From assembly GCA_958296125.1 (NCBI GenBank), contig OY282444.1, positions 3,567,623 to 3,631,622 on the forward strand: a stretch of 64,000 bases of DNA, in the 5' to 3' direction. The notes below the pieces were generated by a model. It searched no databases. It was given only the letters and a program-made list of their open reading frames with translations, and was not told the origin of the DNA. Source of the DNA: an uncultured Poribacteria bacterium (GTDB taxonomy: Bacteria > Poribacteria > WGA-4E > PCPOR2b). The position numbers were made by a program, and so were the translations under genes. Shown in pieces: positions 17,062 through 25,667 of this stretch (the stretch's first letter is position 1; each line of letters begins with the position of its first letter).

Positions 17062-18249
17062 TTACCAATTTACCGATCGGTTCTCCCACAGATGCTTTTT
17101 CACCTCCGCCTCATTCAGGTCAGTTCCCCATCCCGGCTTCGTGGGAGTCGTCATGTAGCCATCAATAATCTCCGGTGGATCCGTGACGAGGTCATCTTTC
17201 CACGGCACATCGTCAATGTCGATTTCCATGATGCGGACATTGGGCAGAACAGCGCATAGGCTCGCGCTCATGTATGTCGCCAGATGGCTGTAGTAGTTGT
17301 GAGGCGCGATATTGGTTTGGTACACCTCTGCGAGGTCTCCAATCTTCTTGGACTGCGTGAACCCATTCCACGCCACGTCAATCATCATCACATCTGCGGC
17401 ATGTAGTTCAAAATAGGGGATAAACTCCCGCATGTAGAACAGGTTTTCGCCGGTGCAGATGCGGGTGGTTGTGGACTCTTTGATCTGTAAGATAGCTGCT
17501 GGGTCGTACATATCAATTTCGAGCCACTGGAGATCGAAGGGTTCTAGCACCTTAGCAATTCGCAGGCATGCTTCCGTTTTGAAGTTGAAGTTGAGATCTA
17601 GACAGAGGCCCACATCAGGACCAACTGCCCCCCGGAATGTTCCTATCAGTGTCTCAATGTGTCGTAACAGCGCAGACGTGAGCACCTGATCTGTGGTCCC
17701 TGAACCACCCCCGAACCCGCTGAAGTATACCGATGCCGGTTCACCGGGAATCACGATGTTGGTCTTGAGCGCAGTGAAGCCACGCTCTACGACTTCCCGT
17801 CCCAATGTGGCAATGTCGTCCATCGTTTTGAGAGGCGGCACACCTATCAATTCATGATGTCTGGCGCGGCTTGTTCCACAATGAGACCAGTAGAGTCGAA
17901 CCTTGTCCCGCGTTGGTCCACCAAATAACTCAACAACAGAAATACCGAGTGCCTTCGCCTTGATGTCCACAAGGGCGCACTCAATTCCGGCGATGGCTTT
18001 GGCAGCGATGCCCCCGGGACTTTGGCGCGTGCCCCGGATCATATCCCAGAACCGCATCTCGAATGCCCTTGGATCTTCACCGATGAGCACCCGTTCCAAA
18101 TCCTTGATTGTCCCAACGACTCCGTAAGGGGATCTGCCGTCGCTGCACTCGCCGTAGCCGGTGATGCCCTCATCGGTTTCAACTTTAACAAATGTCCACG
18201 GACGCCAGCCGGCATCCACGATAAATGTTTCAATATTGGTAATTTTCAT
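17062..18249 (-). CDS. Enolase-superfamily sugar-acid dehydratase (MR subgroup)
   Basis: A 395-residue mandelate racemase/muconate lactonizing enzyme homologue. The N-terminal capping domain starts I-T-N-I-E-T-F-I-V-D-A. Metal ligands are visible as Asp in L-C-L-D-L-N-F-N, Glu in W-L-E-I-D-M-Y-D and Glu in C-T-G-E-N-L. The catalytic His is in A-P-H-N-Y-Y-S-H. The W-L-E ... T-G-E-N-L ... P-H-N pattern fits the galactonate/gluconate dehydratase-like group. It would dehydrate a sugar acid to the 2-keto-3-deoxy form. It lies 43 bp downstream of a Gfo/Idh gene and 33 bp upstream of a HAD phosphatase. Substrate not assignable. Confidence 0.85.
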   Translation of the reverse strand: MKITNIETFIVDAGWRPWTFVKVETDEGITGYGECSDGRSPYGVVGTIKDLERVLIGEDPRAFEMRFWDMIRGTRQSPGGIAAKAIAGIECALVDIKAKALGISVVELFGGPTRDKVRLYWSHCGTSRARHHELIGVPPLKTMDDIATLGREVVERGFTALKTNIVIPGEPASVYFSGFGGGSGTTDQVLTSALLRHIETLIGTFRGAVGPDVGLCLDLNFNFKTEACLRIAKVLEPFDLQWLEIDMYDPAAILQIKESTTTRICTGENLFYMREFIPYFELHAADVMMIDVAWNGFTQSKKIGDLAEVYQTNIAPHNYYSHLATYMSASLCAVLPNVRIMEIDIDDVPWKDDLVTDPPEIIDGYMTTPTKPGWGTDLNEAEVKKHLWENRSVNW

Positions 18250-18292
18250 ATAATTTAGCCACTATCTTGTAAATATCAAATGCTCTTATCTC

Positions 18293-19306
18293 TTATAAAT
18301 GCTGCGGCTGTCTTGTCTGAATCGACTCGATCGACTTGACCCCAATTTTCGTCGCTCGCAGCCCATCCTTCACCTTCGCTGCATTCACAGGATCGACATC
18401 TTTCCCTACCCAATCGATCAACGCCTGCATCTCAGCGACATACCCGTGAGCCGCACTACTGTTGCGATAATCGGGTGGCAGATCCGCCATCGTGAAATCA
18501 GCAGGCTCCACGCCCCAAAACTTAATCGCGGGTTCACCATAATAACCGTAGAGGGTTGCGGTCTTCGTTCCGCCAAACAACTCGTAGAACGCTTTCCCAG
18601 CCAACGCCGGTGAACCGAAGTCTCCATTGATTGCGCTCGCTACGCAGCCGTTGGCAAACCGAATTGTAGCAACAACGGTATCAGTGATTTCGGGAATCTT
18701 CGGATGGGTCAAGTTACCACCTTCTGCATAAATGGTGATAGGTTCGGCCCCGGCAAGCCAGCACATAGCATCGAATAGATGACACCCTTGTGAAAGAATG
18801 TTGCCGCCCCCTTCGACCGGATCATTTGCCCAGCTATCATCGCCCCACCGCGGATCCACGAGCTGCCCGACAATCACAAGCGGCGTTGGAATAACCGCTT
18901 TGAGTTTGGCGATAAATGGCGAGAACCGTGCTTGAAATCCAGCCATCAACTTCACGCCTGCACGCTCTACCGCTGCCTCGATCTGTTCGCACCCTTCAAT
19001 CGTCAACGCTAGCGGCTTTTCGACAAAGATTTGTTTGCCGGCTTCTGCGGCTTCAATCGCGAGGGGAACGTGCAGGTCGTGATGGGTACAGATTAACACA
19101 ACATCAACCAAATTGTCGTTGAAGAGCTCCTGTGGATTAGTTGTGCAATAGTCACAGCCGACTTCCTTTTGCAATTGGTGAGCGGCTTCACTGCGGACAT
19201 CGGCGAATCCGCGTAAATGCGCCCCTTCGATTTCAGCGAGATTCCGTGCATGATGTGACCCCATCCCACCACAACCGATGAGACCGACTCCAACCTTGTC
19301 TGACAT
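18293..19306 (-). CDS. Gfo/Idh/MocA family oxidoreductase
   Basis: An NAD(P)-dependent sugar dehydrogenase homologue of 337 residues. The Rossmann motif G-L-I-G-C-G-G-M-G lies at 8-16, and E-K-P-L-A near residue 95 carries the conserved catalytic Lys. D-x-x-x-H in G-C-H-L-F-D-A-M near 180 is the usual active-site His/Asp pair. AAGGAG precedes the ATG. It leads the operon with the dehydratase and HAD phosphatase, which suggests oxidation of a sugar before dehydration of the acid. Confidence 0.88.
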   Translation of the reverse strand: MSDKVGVGLIGCGGMGSHHARNLAEIEGAHLRGFADVRSEAAHQLQKEVGCDYCTTNPQELFNDNLVDVVLICTHHDLHVPLAIEAAEAGKQIFVEKPLALTIEGCEQIEAAVERAGVKLMAGFQARFSPFIAKLKAVIPTPLVIVGQLVDPRWGDDSWANDPVEGGGNILSQGCHLFDAMCWLAGAEPITIYAEGGNLTHPKIPEITDTVVATIRFANGCVASAINGDFGSPALAGKAFYELFGGTKTATLYGYYGEPAIKFWGVEPADFTMADLPPDYRNSSAAHGYVAEMQALIDWVGKDVDPVNAAKVKDGLRATKIGVKSIESIQTRQPQHL

Positions 19307-19466
19307 GGCACTGCTCCTTCATCTGATTTTCAAACCATTTTTCATTGTATTATCACGCCGTTGGGATATTTTACCCGTTTTGTTAAGCTATTGCAAGGTC
19401 TGTTGTTATTGGAGTAGGGTTATTTAATTTTTCGGTCCGTGCCGAGACCAGGGGCGGTTGTTACAA

Positions 19467-20945
19467 TCACCAATATGTATACAGTGTGACCTCAAACAGA
19501 ACCAACTGTAGACACGACAGCCCGGCGACCCAGTAGAAGTCAGCAATGTCTCGCTGGCTGAGATATTTCGCCACAGGAATAACAATAAAAGGTGCCATAA
19601 ATATCCAGATCCGCTCGACCTCCATTGTGAAAAGCGCGGAAAAGGCAATCGCCAGCAACGAGATTAGATAGCCAATGATGTAGATGTCGATTGGCTTACC
19701 ACGCGGTCCGTCTCGAATCGTTTTCACAACTTGGCGAAGCCACACAGTTGTCATCGGTATCCCAATCCCAATCAGAAAGGCAAACAGATTCGCAACGCTC
19801 AAATGAAGGTAGTGCCCAATCGTCTCGTATCCTGTTCCTAGTGCCTCCTTGTCTTTCCTTATCGATGCCTGCAACGCCTCAAGCAGATTAAATCCTGTGA
19901 GCAGAAATATCAACAGGTAAAATCCGATGAAGGTAACACCGGCAGTCAATAATAGGGTCAATGTGCGTCTGAATCTACTTCGATCCACGATTAAGATGAG
20001 CAGCATGACGACATTGAAAAATAAGCCGATAAACACTGTCGAGTACGTCATCAGCATCCCACAACCAAGTGAGATTGCTGTTAAGAACCCGTAACGTATC
20101 GCTCGCCGCGAGACTACCCCCTTGTAAAATAGATAGAGACTCAAGATCGGGAAAACACTGAACGGTCCATCCATCGATGTCCCCGTAAACATGACGAAGT
20201 TGGGTGTGATAAGGAACAACGCAAGGGCATAGCGTCCGATCGATTCACCGTCCAATTCTTTTGCAAGCAGGTAAATTGGTATCACCGTTAAACTTGTAAA
20301 GACAATTGACCCGAGTGATGCAGCCAACAGATTATATCCGAAGAGCTTGCTGATAATCGACAGAAACAGTATAGCGCCGGGCGGATGGGTTTGTGCATGC
20401 CCTGATAACGTTGAGAACAGTTCTGGTTTGGCGTAATCACGCATAAATGACAAGAGCCCGATCTGATCGACCTTTGGCACATCACCGTAGTATTCATATC
20501 TTGTCCGCGTATACGGTTCTTGGAATGCAGGCACCTGTCCCCCATTTACCTCTCGATAGCCGTCAATCATCGCGACGCTGATACTGATTGCGAGAAAGAA
20601 CCCAATCGAGATGAAAAAGAGCCGAGCGGATGACATAGACACAGACCGCTGAAGGAAAAGCTTGCGACAAAGGAGAAGGAATGCTACCAGAACAATCAAT
20701 GCAGGAAGCAGCCAGATGCTCAGATTGGTTTGCGGCAATGCGTAGAGGGGCACCACATGGCGATGAAATTTGACCGCCCCCAGATTAACGGAAGCTGTCC
20801 GCATCCAGTAGACAAGGAACTTGTGGTAAAGCAGGAAGAAACACGCGATACAGAAGCATTGGGTTGGAATAAAATTGAGGAGTGAGGGAATTCGCCTTGG
20901 GGAGTGATTTTGGGAATCCAAGGAGGAGCCTACACACTGATCCAT
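19467..20945 (-). CDS. GT-C fold (GT39/ArnT-like) membrane glycosyltransferase
   Basis: A polytopic membrane protein of 492 residues with about 11 hydrophobic segments. The large first periplasmic loop (about residues 130-200) ends in T-H-P-P-G-A-I, the H-P-P-G motif typical of GT-C glycosyltransferases of the PMT/ArnT type. These use a polyprenyl-phosphate sugar outside the membrane to modify lipids or proteins. The acceptor is unknown and no neighbouring gene helps. The ribosome site is weak. A start at an internal Met near residue 48 cannot be excluded. Confidence 0.75.
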   Translation of the reverse strand: MDQCVGSSLDSQNHSPRRIPSLLNFIPTQCFCIACFFLLYHKFLVYWMRTASVNLGAVKFHRHVVPLYALPQTNLSIWLLPALIVLVAFLLLCRKLFLQRSVSMSSARLFFISIGFFLAISISVAMIDGYREVNGGQVPAFQEPYTRTRYEYYGDVPKVDQIGLLSFMRDYAKPELFSTLSGHAQTHPPGAILFLSIISKLFGYNLLAASLGSIVFTSLTVIPIYLLAKELDGESIGRYALALFLITPNFVMFTGTSMDGPFSVFPILSLYLFYKGVVSRRAIRYGFLTAISLGCGMLMTYSTVFIGLFFNVVMLLILIVDRSRFRRTLTLLLTAGVTFIGFYLLIFLLTGFNLLEALQASIRKDKEALGTGYETIGHYLHLSVANLFAFLIGIGIPMTTVWLRQVVKTIRDGPRGKPIDIYIIGYLISLLAIAFSALFTMEVERIWIFMAPFIVIPVAKYLSQRDIADFYWVAGLSCLQLVLFEVTLYTYW

Positions 20946-21248
20946 GGTTATTCGCTATCTCATTTATTGCTTGGCCGGAGAGTTGAGTTGAAAGGGAGCA
21001 AGTGAGAGGGTGAGAAAGGGATCAAAGACAAAGGCACTCGTTTCTCCCTTTCCGATTTAGGACCTGTCGGCCCGTTGGGGCTATGAGGTCGGGCAAGTCG
21101 CTCCCGATGAAGCATAGAGGATTCAAAGCAATTTGGCCCCGATTTACCGGGGATGTCCGCCCTACGAGTATCGTGCGTTTTCATACACTTATCGCCCCGT
21201 TAGAGCTTTAAGTGGCAACCCCGGTCACGGGATCCGCTCGGACTTGCG
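20946..21248. other. Intergenic region with palindromes and dispersed motif
   Basis: No gene was seen. The stretch has the hairpin CCCCG/CGGGG near 21136-21151 and a copy of the dispersed motif at 21219-21243 (CCCCGGTCACGGGATCC followed by CTCGGAC), almost the same as the one embedded in the PD40 gene at 1661-1690. Confidence 0.5.
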
Positions 21249-23918
21249 TTATTTTAAGATGATCATTCGTTTAACAGAGGTGAAGTCGCCAGCTTGTAGT
21301 TGGTAGAAGTAGAGACCACTACTGACCAACTCACCCCGTCCGTTGCGACCGTCCCAATAAGCTGCCCGCTTTTTGGCGAGATATGAGCCAGCGGCTTGAT
21401 TGCCTAACGAAATTGTGCGTATCCGTTCACCTAATGGATTGTAGATGATGATAGATACATTCGCATCAGAGGCGAGTTGATATGGAATCCACGTCTCAGG
21501 ATTGAATGGATTTGGGTAATTCTGAAGCAGCTGGGTGTGCATCGGGGCAATGCTATCGAAGGTTAGGTGAAGGGTTGTATATGCTTTCCGAATATCATCG
21601 GATGTGATGGCATAGTCTGTCTTGCCGATAGGTTTACCTGAAGTGATATCGGTAAGCGTCAAACGCAACGTATCGCCAACTTGGACGATTGGAGTTCGAC
21701 TCAAATCAGCATAGCCTAAAGTAAATCTACCCCCTGCTTCCGCTAATCCTTCTGTCAACCGATTACCTGTCCTGAGATTGTCAACGGTAATTTGGTAATC
21801 CCGTTCCTTGATCGGAGCATCTCTGCCTAGAACCCCATCAACGACGAATGCCCAAAGCGTTCCGCTGACAGGGGGTGCGCTCGCTGATCCAGCAGCTTGC
21901 GTCGAATCGGAATCGTCCCAAGGTTCTCCTGTGAATGTGACCGCCCCTCCTTCCGGCGTATTGACAATATACCCCCGTGCCCCTTCAATCGGAAATCCAT
22001 CCCCGGGTGTTGCGTTGGTATGAGATATGAACTCCCCATCCTCCGAAGCCGCGATAATCACCGTCGATCCGACCATTTCCATAAAGCTGCGCGCTGTCAG
22101 CGGCGTTGGTGGACGGAGCGGCGGTGAGATAATATTTAATCCCTTATTTAAGAGCAGTGTAAAAATGAATTCTTCGGTATCATCTGTGCTGGGCAGCTTA
22201 ATGTCTTCAGGTGAACCATCAAGGGTGCTCACCATCGTTGCCAAGTTGTTTGCAGCCCGATGAAAGAAAGGGGGCCAGAAACGTCTGACAGCCTCCACCT
22301 TGTCGATCTCGTCAGGAGTGGGTCCCTCCTCACCCATGGCAAGCAGGATAAACGCGGTCCGAAAGTCCTTCTGAGCGGATTCAGCATCGGGGATTCGCGC
22401 CCCGTTTACCGAAATAATATCTTCAATTTGTATTACTTGCTTTTCCCCCCGAAAACTAACGTCTCCCAAGGGATTCCGGTATCGTAGATCATTTGAAAAG
22501 ATAAACTGTTCATCATAAGGGGGTGGGATGTCCAAATCATAGGGGTCAGCCACCAAGAAGGTCGGGGGAACCTCCTCTGGCTTTAGCAACCCCATCAGAT
22601 ATAAATCGAGCGGGCTATAAAGATCTTTTGGAGCCAAGGTAGTAAAAGTGCCATCCCCGTTATCTTGGATATCATTGCCGCCCATAACAGACCCACTGGT
22701 ATGCAGGAAAAAACTCCAATGTGCAAAATCCCGACCTAACAAATCGCGTGGATCGATGTAAGCCAGCCACCGATGCCCAAATTCGTGCGTGAGCACACTC
22801 AGTGTGGATGTCGCTGGGCCAAAAGTATTTTCCAAGGGATCATCCTCCCACACCTTCAAGTTTTTCATAGCGAGGAAGGTGCTTAGCTTGCCCTGGCTGC
22901 CGTAAGCGGCGGTATCATCAAATTGTGGAAAGATTTCTCCTCTGTTTGGGTTGCCAATGCCTAAAACATCGTTCTGGACGGAAATAGCAAAGGCGAGGAT
23001 CCCGACTTGGTCTAGGTTCGATTCAAAGTTAGTGAAGAGCACTAAGCTATCAAAATCGTCGCGATGCGTCTGGTAGAATTCACGAGCAACATTCTGTAGG
23101 TTGACCGTTGGTAGATCTACGAAAACTTCTGCAATGGCACCTGTTGTCCCTTCAAGCGGCAAATTGTCCGAGTAGTCCACCAAATTTACTTGAAAGGCAT
23201 CGTTGAGTCCGCCGGGGGCTATTCCAACAATACCTGTTCTTATATCAGACTTTTCAAAAACGATGTTAATGATGCCTGTATCGAACAGGACCACCTGCAT
23301 TGTAATAGCCTCTCCACCAAAGGAGGATTGGCTGAACGCATCAACATCGAACCAAGTGACGGTAACTTGTCTAGCGGATCGCTTTACCTCAACGGTTGCG
23401 CCGGAGAACGGATTCAGGTCAGTGTACAACACACCGATGCGAGGGGCCTCTCCCAAAAATCTTCGCAAGTCCCGCGCCTGTGAAGCAGCATCCCCTTTGC
23501 CGAATGTTAAATTCCCGTCTGAATTGACAAAAACTTCGGTATGTTCCTCACCAAAAAATGGGAAATCGAACCCGATATCGATCTTCTTACTGTCGTCATC
23601 ATTCAGATTCAATACATTCCCGAAGGCTTCGACAAACTCAACCGCTTCTGGCATAGATACATCGTATCCGCCCAGGTCATTAGGCGTGAAACGTAACCCT
23701 CCCCCCGCTAAATCGAAAGCGTTCTTCGGTTGGACAATGTGCTCGTTGCCATTGATGACAACCACATTTCCCACCTCAGTAGATGTTGATTCAAAGGTGA
23801 CGGTTTGTGCCGTGTTTACCTGTAGCCTTTGATATGGTGCATCACCAGATTTGGCTTGGGCTTCTAGAGAAAAGATAATCAACAGTGTAGCCGTGAAAAC
23901 TGGCAATTTTCGTATCAT
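21249..23918 (-). CDS. Secreted nidogen-domain metalloprotease with FlgD-like sorting tail
   Basis: Start set at ATG 23918 with AGGAAG upstream and a clear signal peptide ending A-Q-A at residue 22; the frame is open to 23993. Residues about 110-250 resemble a NIDO domain (F-F-G-E-E-H-T-E-V-F-V-N-S-D-G-N-L-T-F, then T-V-T-W-F-D-V-D-A). A zincin helix H-E-F-G-H lies at 378-382, followed by W-L-A-Y. The C-terminal 90 residues form a FlgD-like/type IX-style domain beginning N-Y-P-N-P-F-N-P-E-T near 790 and ending in Y-Q-L-x-A-G-D-F-x-x-x-K-R-M-x-x-L-K. It should be exported and anchored or released outside. Target proteins unknown. Confidence 0.82.
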   Translation of the reverse strand: MIRKLPVFTATLLIIFSLEAQAKSGDAPYQRLQVNTAQTVTFESTSTEVGNVVVINGNEHIVQPKNAFDLAGGGLRFTPNDLGGYDVSMPEAVEFVEAFGNVLNLNDDDSKKIDIGFDFPFFGEEHTEVFVNSDGNLTFGKGDAASQARDLRRFLGEAPRIGVLYTDLNPFSGATVEVKRSARQVTVTWFDVDAFSQSSFGGEAITMQVVLFDTGIINIVFEKSDIRTGIVGIAPGGLNDAFQVNLVDYSDNLPLEGTTGAIAEVFVDLPTVNLQNVAREFYQTHRDDFDSLVLFTNFESNLDQVGILAFAISVQNDVLGIGNPNRGEIFPQFDDTAAYGSQGKLSTFLAMKNLKVWEDDPLENTFGPATSTLSVLTHEFGHRWLAYIDPRDLLGRDFAHWSFFLHTSGSVMGGNDIQDNGDGTFTTLAPKDLYSPLDLYLMGLLKPEEVPPTFLVADPYDLDIPPPYDEQFIFSNDLRYRNPLGDVSFRGEKQVIQIEDIISVNGARIPDAESAQKDFRTAFILLAMGEEGPTPDEIDKVEAVRRFWPPFFHRAANNLATMVSTLDGSPEDIKLPSTDDTEEFIFTLLLNKGLNIISPPLRPPTPLTARSFMEMVGSTVIIAASEDGEFISHTNATPGDGFPIEGARGYIVNTPEGGAVTFTGEPWDDSDSTQAAGSASAPPVSGTLWAFVVDGVLGRDAPIKERDYQITVDNLRTGNRLTEGLAEAGGRFTLGYADLSRTPIVQVGDTLRLTLTDITSGKPIGKTDYAITSDDIRKAYTTLHLTFDSIAPMHTQLLQNYPNPFNPETWIPYQLASDANVSIIIYNPLGERIRTISLGNQAAGSYLAKKRAAYWDGRNGRGELVSSGLYFYQLQAGDFTSVKRMIILK

Positions 23919-23960
23919 AAAATGGCTTCCTAATAAAATTATGCCGGCTCGCGTCAAAAG

Positions 23961-23998
23961 AAAGTGCAACGCGCGTGCACGATTTCTTAACATGAACC
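23961..23998. repeat. Dispersed repeat, family A copy 2
   Basis: Contains GTGCACGATTTCTTAACATG continuing into AACC, as at 10702-10748, and an inner GTGCAACGCGCGTGCAC palindrome. It lies in the 93-bp gap between the cupredoxin and metalloprotease genes, which suggests a transcription boundary there. Confidence 0.6.
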
Positions 23999-24011
23999 TC
24001 CAGTTTTTGTG

Positions 24012-24392
24012 TTATTCGACTATCACTTTGCCCACCATCATGCGGGGATGAAACGGGCATGTATAGGTAAATATCCCCTCACGATCCGCAGTGAAGTTAA
24101 GCGTTTCAGCCTCACCGGGTTCTAGGAGCTGTGTTTTCACTCTCAATGCCGAGATCTCGAAATCGTGATACACGCCCGACTCTTCCTCATTTTTCACAGT
24201 GAGCTGAATCGTTTGACCTTTTTTAATCACAATAGGTGGGTTATTTTCGTTGAAACTCATTTCCCTAGCGATGACCTCAATATTAACGGGGGGCAAGCTA
24301 TCGGAGACCTTGCTGGAACTGAACGCCCATAAAACCCCCCCGGCTACCACTGCTATTACTGCTAAAACTACGAGATAAATAATCCTTCTCAT
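24012..24392 (-). CDS. Membrane-anchored cupredoxin
   Basis: A 126-residue protein with one N-terminal membrane segment (residues 4-24) and a periplasmic plastocyanin-like fold. Type 1 copper ligands can be read as His76 (V-Y-H-D-F), Cys112 and His115 (T-C-P-F-H), with Met118 or Met119 as axial ligand. It should carry electrons one at a time. It is the last gene of the operon with a DtxR-type regulator, multicopper oxidase and ZIP transporter, and starts 21 bp after the ZIP gene behind AAAGGAG. It is the likely electron partner of the oxidase, by context only. Confidence 0.88.
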   Translation of the reverse strand: MRRIIYLVVLAVIAVVAGGVLWAFSSSKVSDSLPPVNIEVIAREMSFNENNPPIVIKKGQTIQLTVKNEEESGVYHDFEISALRVKTQLLEPGEAETLNFTADREGIFTYTCPFHPRMMVGKVIVE

Positions 24393-24413
24393 CTGATATG
24401 CTCCTTTGCCATT

Positions 24414-25667
24414 TTATGCCGCCACGAATAAACCTGTCAGATACATGATTAATAAGCCGGCTAAAAAGCCAGCCACGTTTGAAAAAGAAACCAATGATTG
24501 AACGGATTGAGCCGCCATTCCTTTAACAATCTGATAGCCGACCTGGAAGAGGGCCCCGGCACCGATTGCCAAAAACAGCACCGACCAGACATCAGAATAT
24601 GTAAACCCGCCCACCCATGTGCCGATTATGGTGGGTCCGCCTGCCAGGAGTCCCATCCAGACCAGATGGATCCATTTGAACTTCGAGCGGGTTATGGGAA
24701 TGACAATGGCGACACCTTCCGTGATGTTATGAATGGTAAACCCCAGGACTAACAACGTTCCCACCGCTATCTCCCCCACGGCATAAGCGGCACCGATGGC
24801 AAGCCCTTCGCCGAGGTTATGGACACCGATGCCAAATGCAACGAGATAAGCTAAGACCAACGCGCTGTATGATTCGCCGCTTTGTGCGGAGGCAGCTCTA
24901 GCGTACCGGCTAATGGCAGTGAGTATGAGGATAGTCAAAAGCAAACCGATGGTGATAATCGCTACCCCCTGGTAGGAGCTGGGCACCCTTTCACTCAACT
25001 CGATGGACTCGACAAATGTGTCAATACCTAAAAAGACCAGCAATCCCACAGTTAAGCTGATCAAAAAGTCAAACCAGCCGCCGGATAGCTGTCTCAGAAA
25101 AGGAAACCATAAAAGCCCAAGACAAACCGGTATAACCCCTACATAAATGCCAAGCATCGCAAAAGTTGCAAAGAGTGCTAGCGACGGACGAGGCGATAGC
25201 ACTGCAACTGGAATTTCACCACTGAAGGTGAGACCGGTGCGTGTTATCAAGGTCACTTCGTGCATTTCATCTTTGACCCAGGGATAGGAAAACGTGATGG
25301 TTGCCTTTTCAAGGTGTTTGAGCGTGCTGCTCGGCTCGATAGTAATATCCCTCCAGATTGCATCGTCAACCGTGGCTTGAGCTATCGTGACGGGACTGGG
25401 GCCATCGTTGACCACATGGACGACAATCTTACCGGGTTCTGGCAAAACGATGCGCTGGATATTCAACTCCTCAACGGGCGGAAAAACGTCTTGGAAGGTC
25501 CCTAAAGTCCCGTTAACGATAAGGTATAGCAAAATGCCAAGCAAGATAATCGGCAGAATCGCGCTGAGCCAAATTGGTATCCGAAACCGATCGCTTGAAT
25601 CGGAATCGGGCGGTTCTCCGTTCCGAGAGTGGGCAGGGTGTGAACTGTTTTTATCAAGATTAGACAT
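24414..25667 (-). CDS. ZIP-family metal transporter with N-terminal periplasmic domain
   Basis: A 417-residue membrane protein. Residues 30-50 form a first helix, then a beta-rich domain of about 100 residues (G-K-I-V-V-H-V-V-N-D-G-P-S-P-V-T-I) and eight helices from about 160. Two ZIP metal sites are clear: H-N-L-G-E-G and H-N-I-T-E-G, about 30 residues apart. ZIP proteins take up Zn2+, Fe2+ or Mn2+ toward the cytoplasm. The extra beta domain is unusual for a bacterial ZIP. The gene overlaps the multicopper oxidase gene by 8 bp, with AAAGGAGG inside that gene, so the two are translated together. Confidence 0.85.
   Translation of the reverse strand: MSNLDKNSSHPAHSRNGEPPDSDSSDRFRIPIWLSAILPIILLGILLYLIVNGTLGTFQDVFPPVEELNIQRIVLPEPGKIVVHVVNDGPSPVTIAQATVDDAIWRDITIEPSSTLKHLEKATITFSYPWVKDEMHEVTLITRTGLTFSGEIPVAVLSPRPSLALFATFAMLGIYVGVIPVCLGLLWFPFLRQLSGGWFDFLISLTVGLLVFLGIDTFVESIELSERVPSSYQGVAIITIGLLLTILILTAISRYARAASAQSGESYSALVLAYLVAFGIGVHNLGEGLAIGAAYAVGEIAVGTLLVLGFTIHNITEGVAIVIPITRSKFKWIHLVWMGLLAGGPTIIGTWVGGFTYSDVWSVLFLAIGAGALFQVGYQIVKGMAAQSVQSLVSFSNVAGFLAGLLIMYLTGLFVAA

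Noticed and set aside
23203-23832. 209-codon plus frame
   Set aside because: Antisense to the secreted metalloprotease, low-complexity Ser/Thr-rich.
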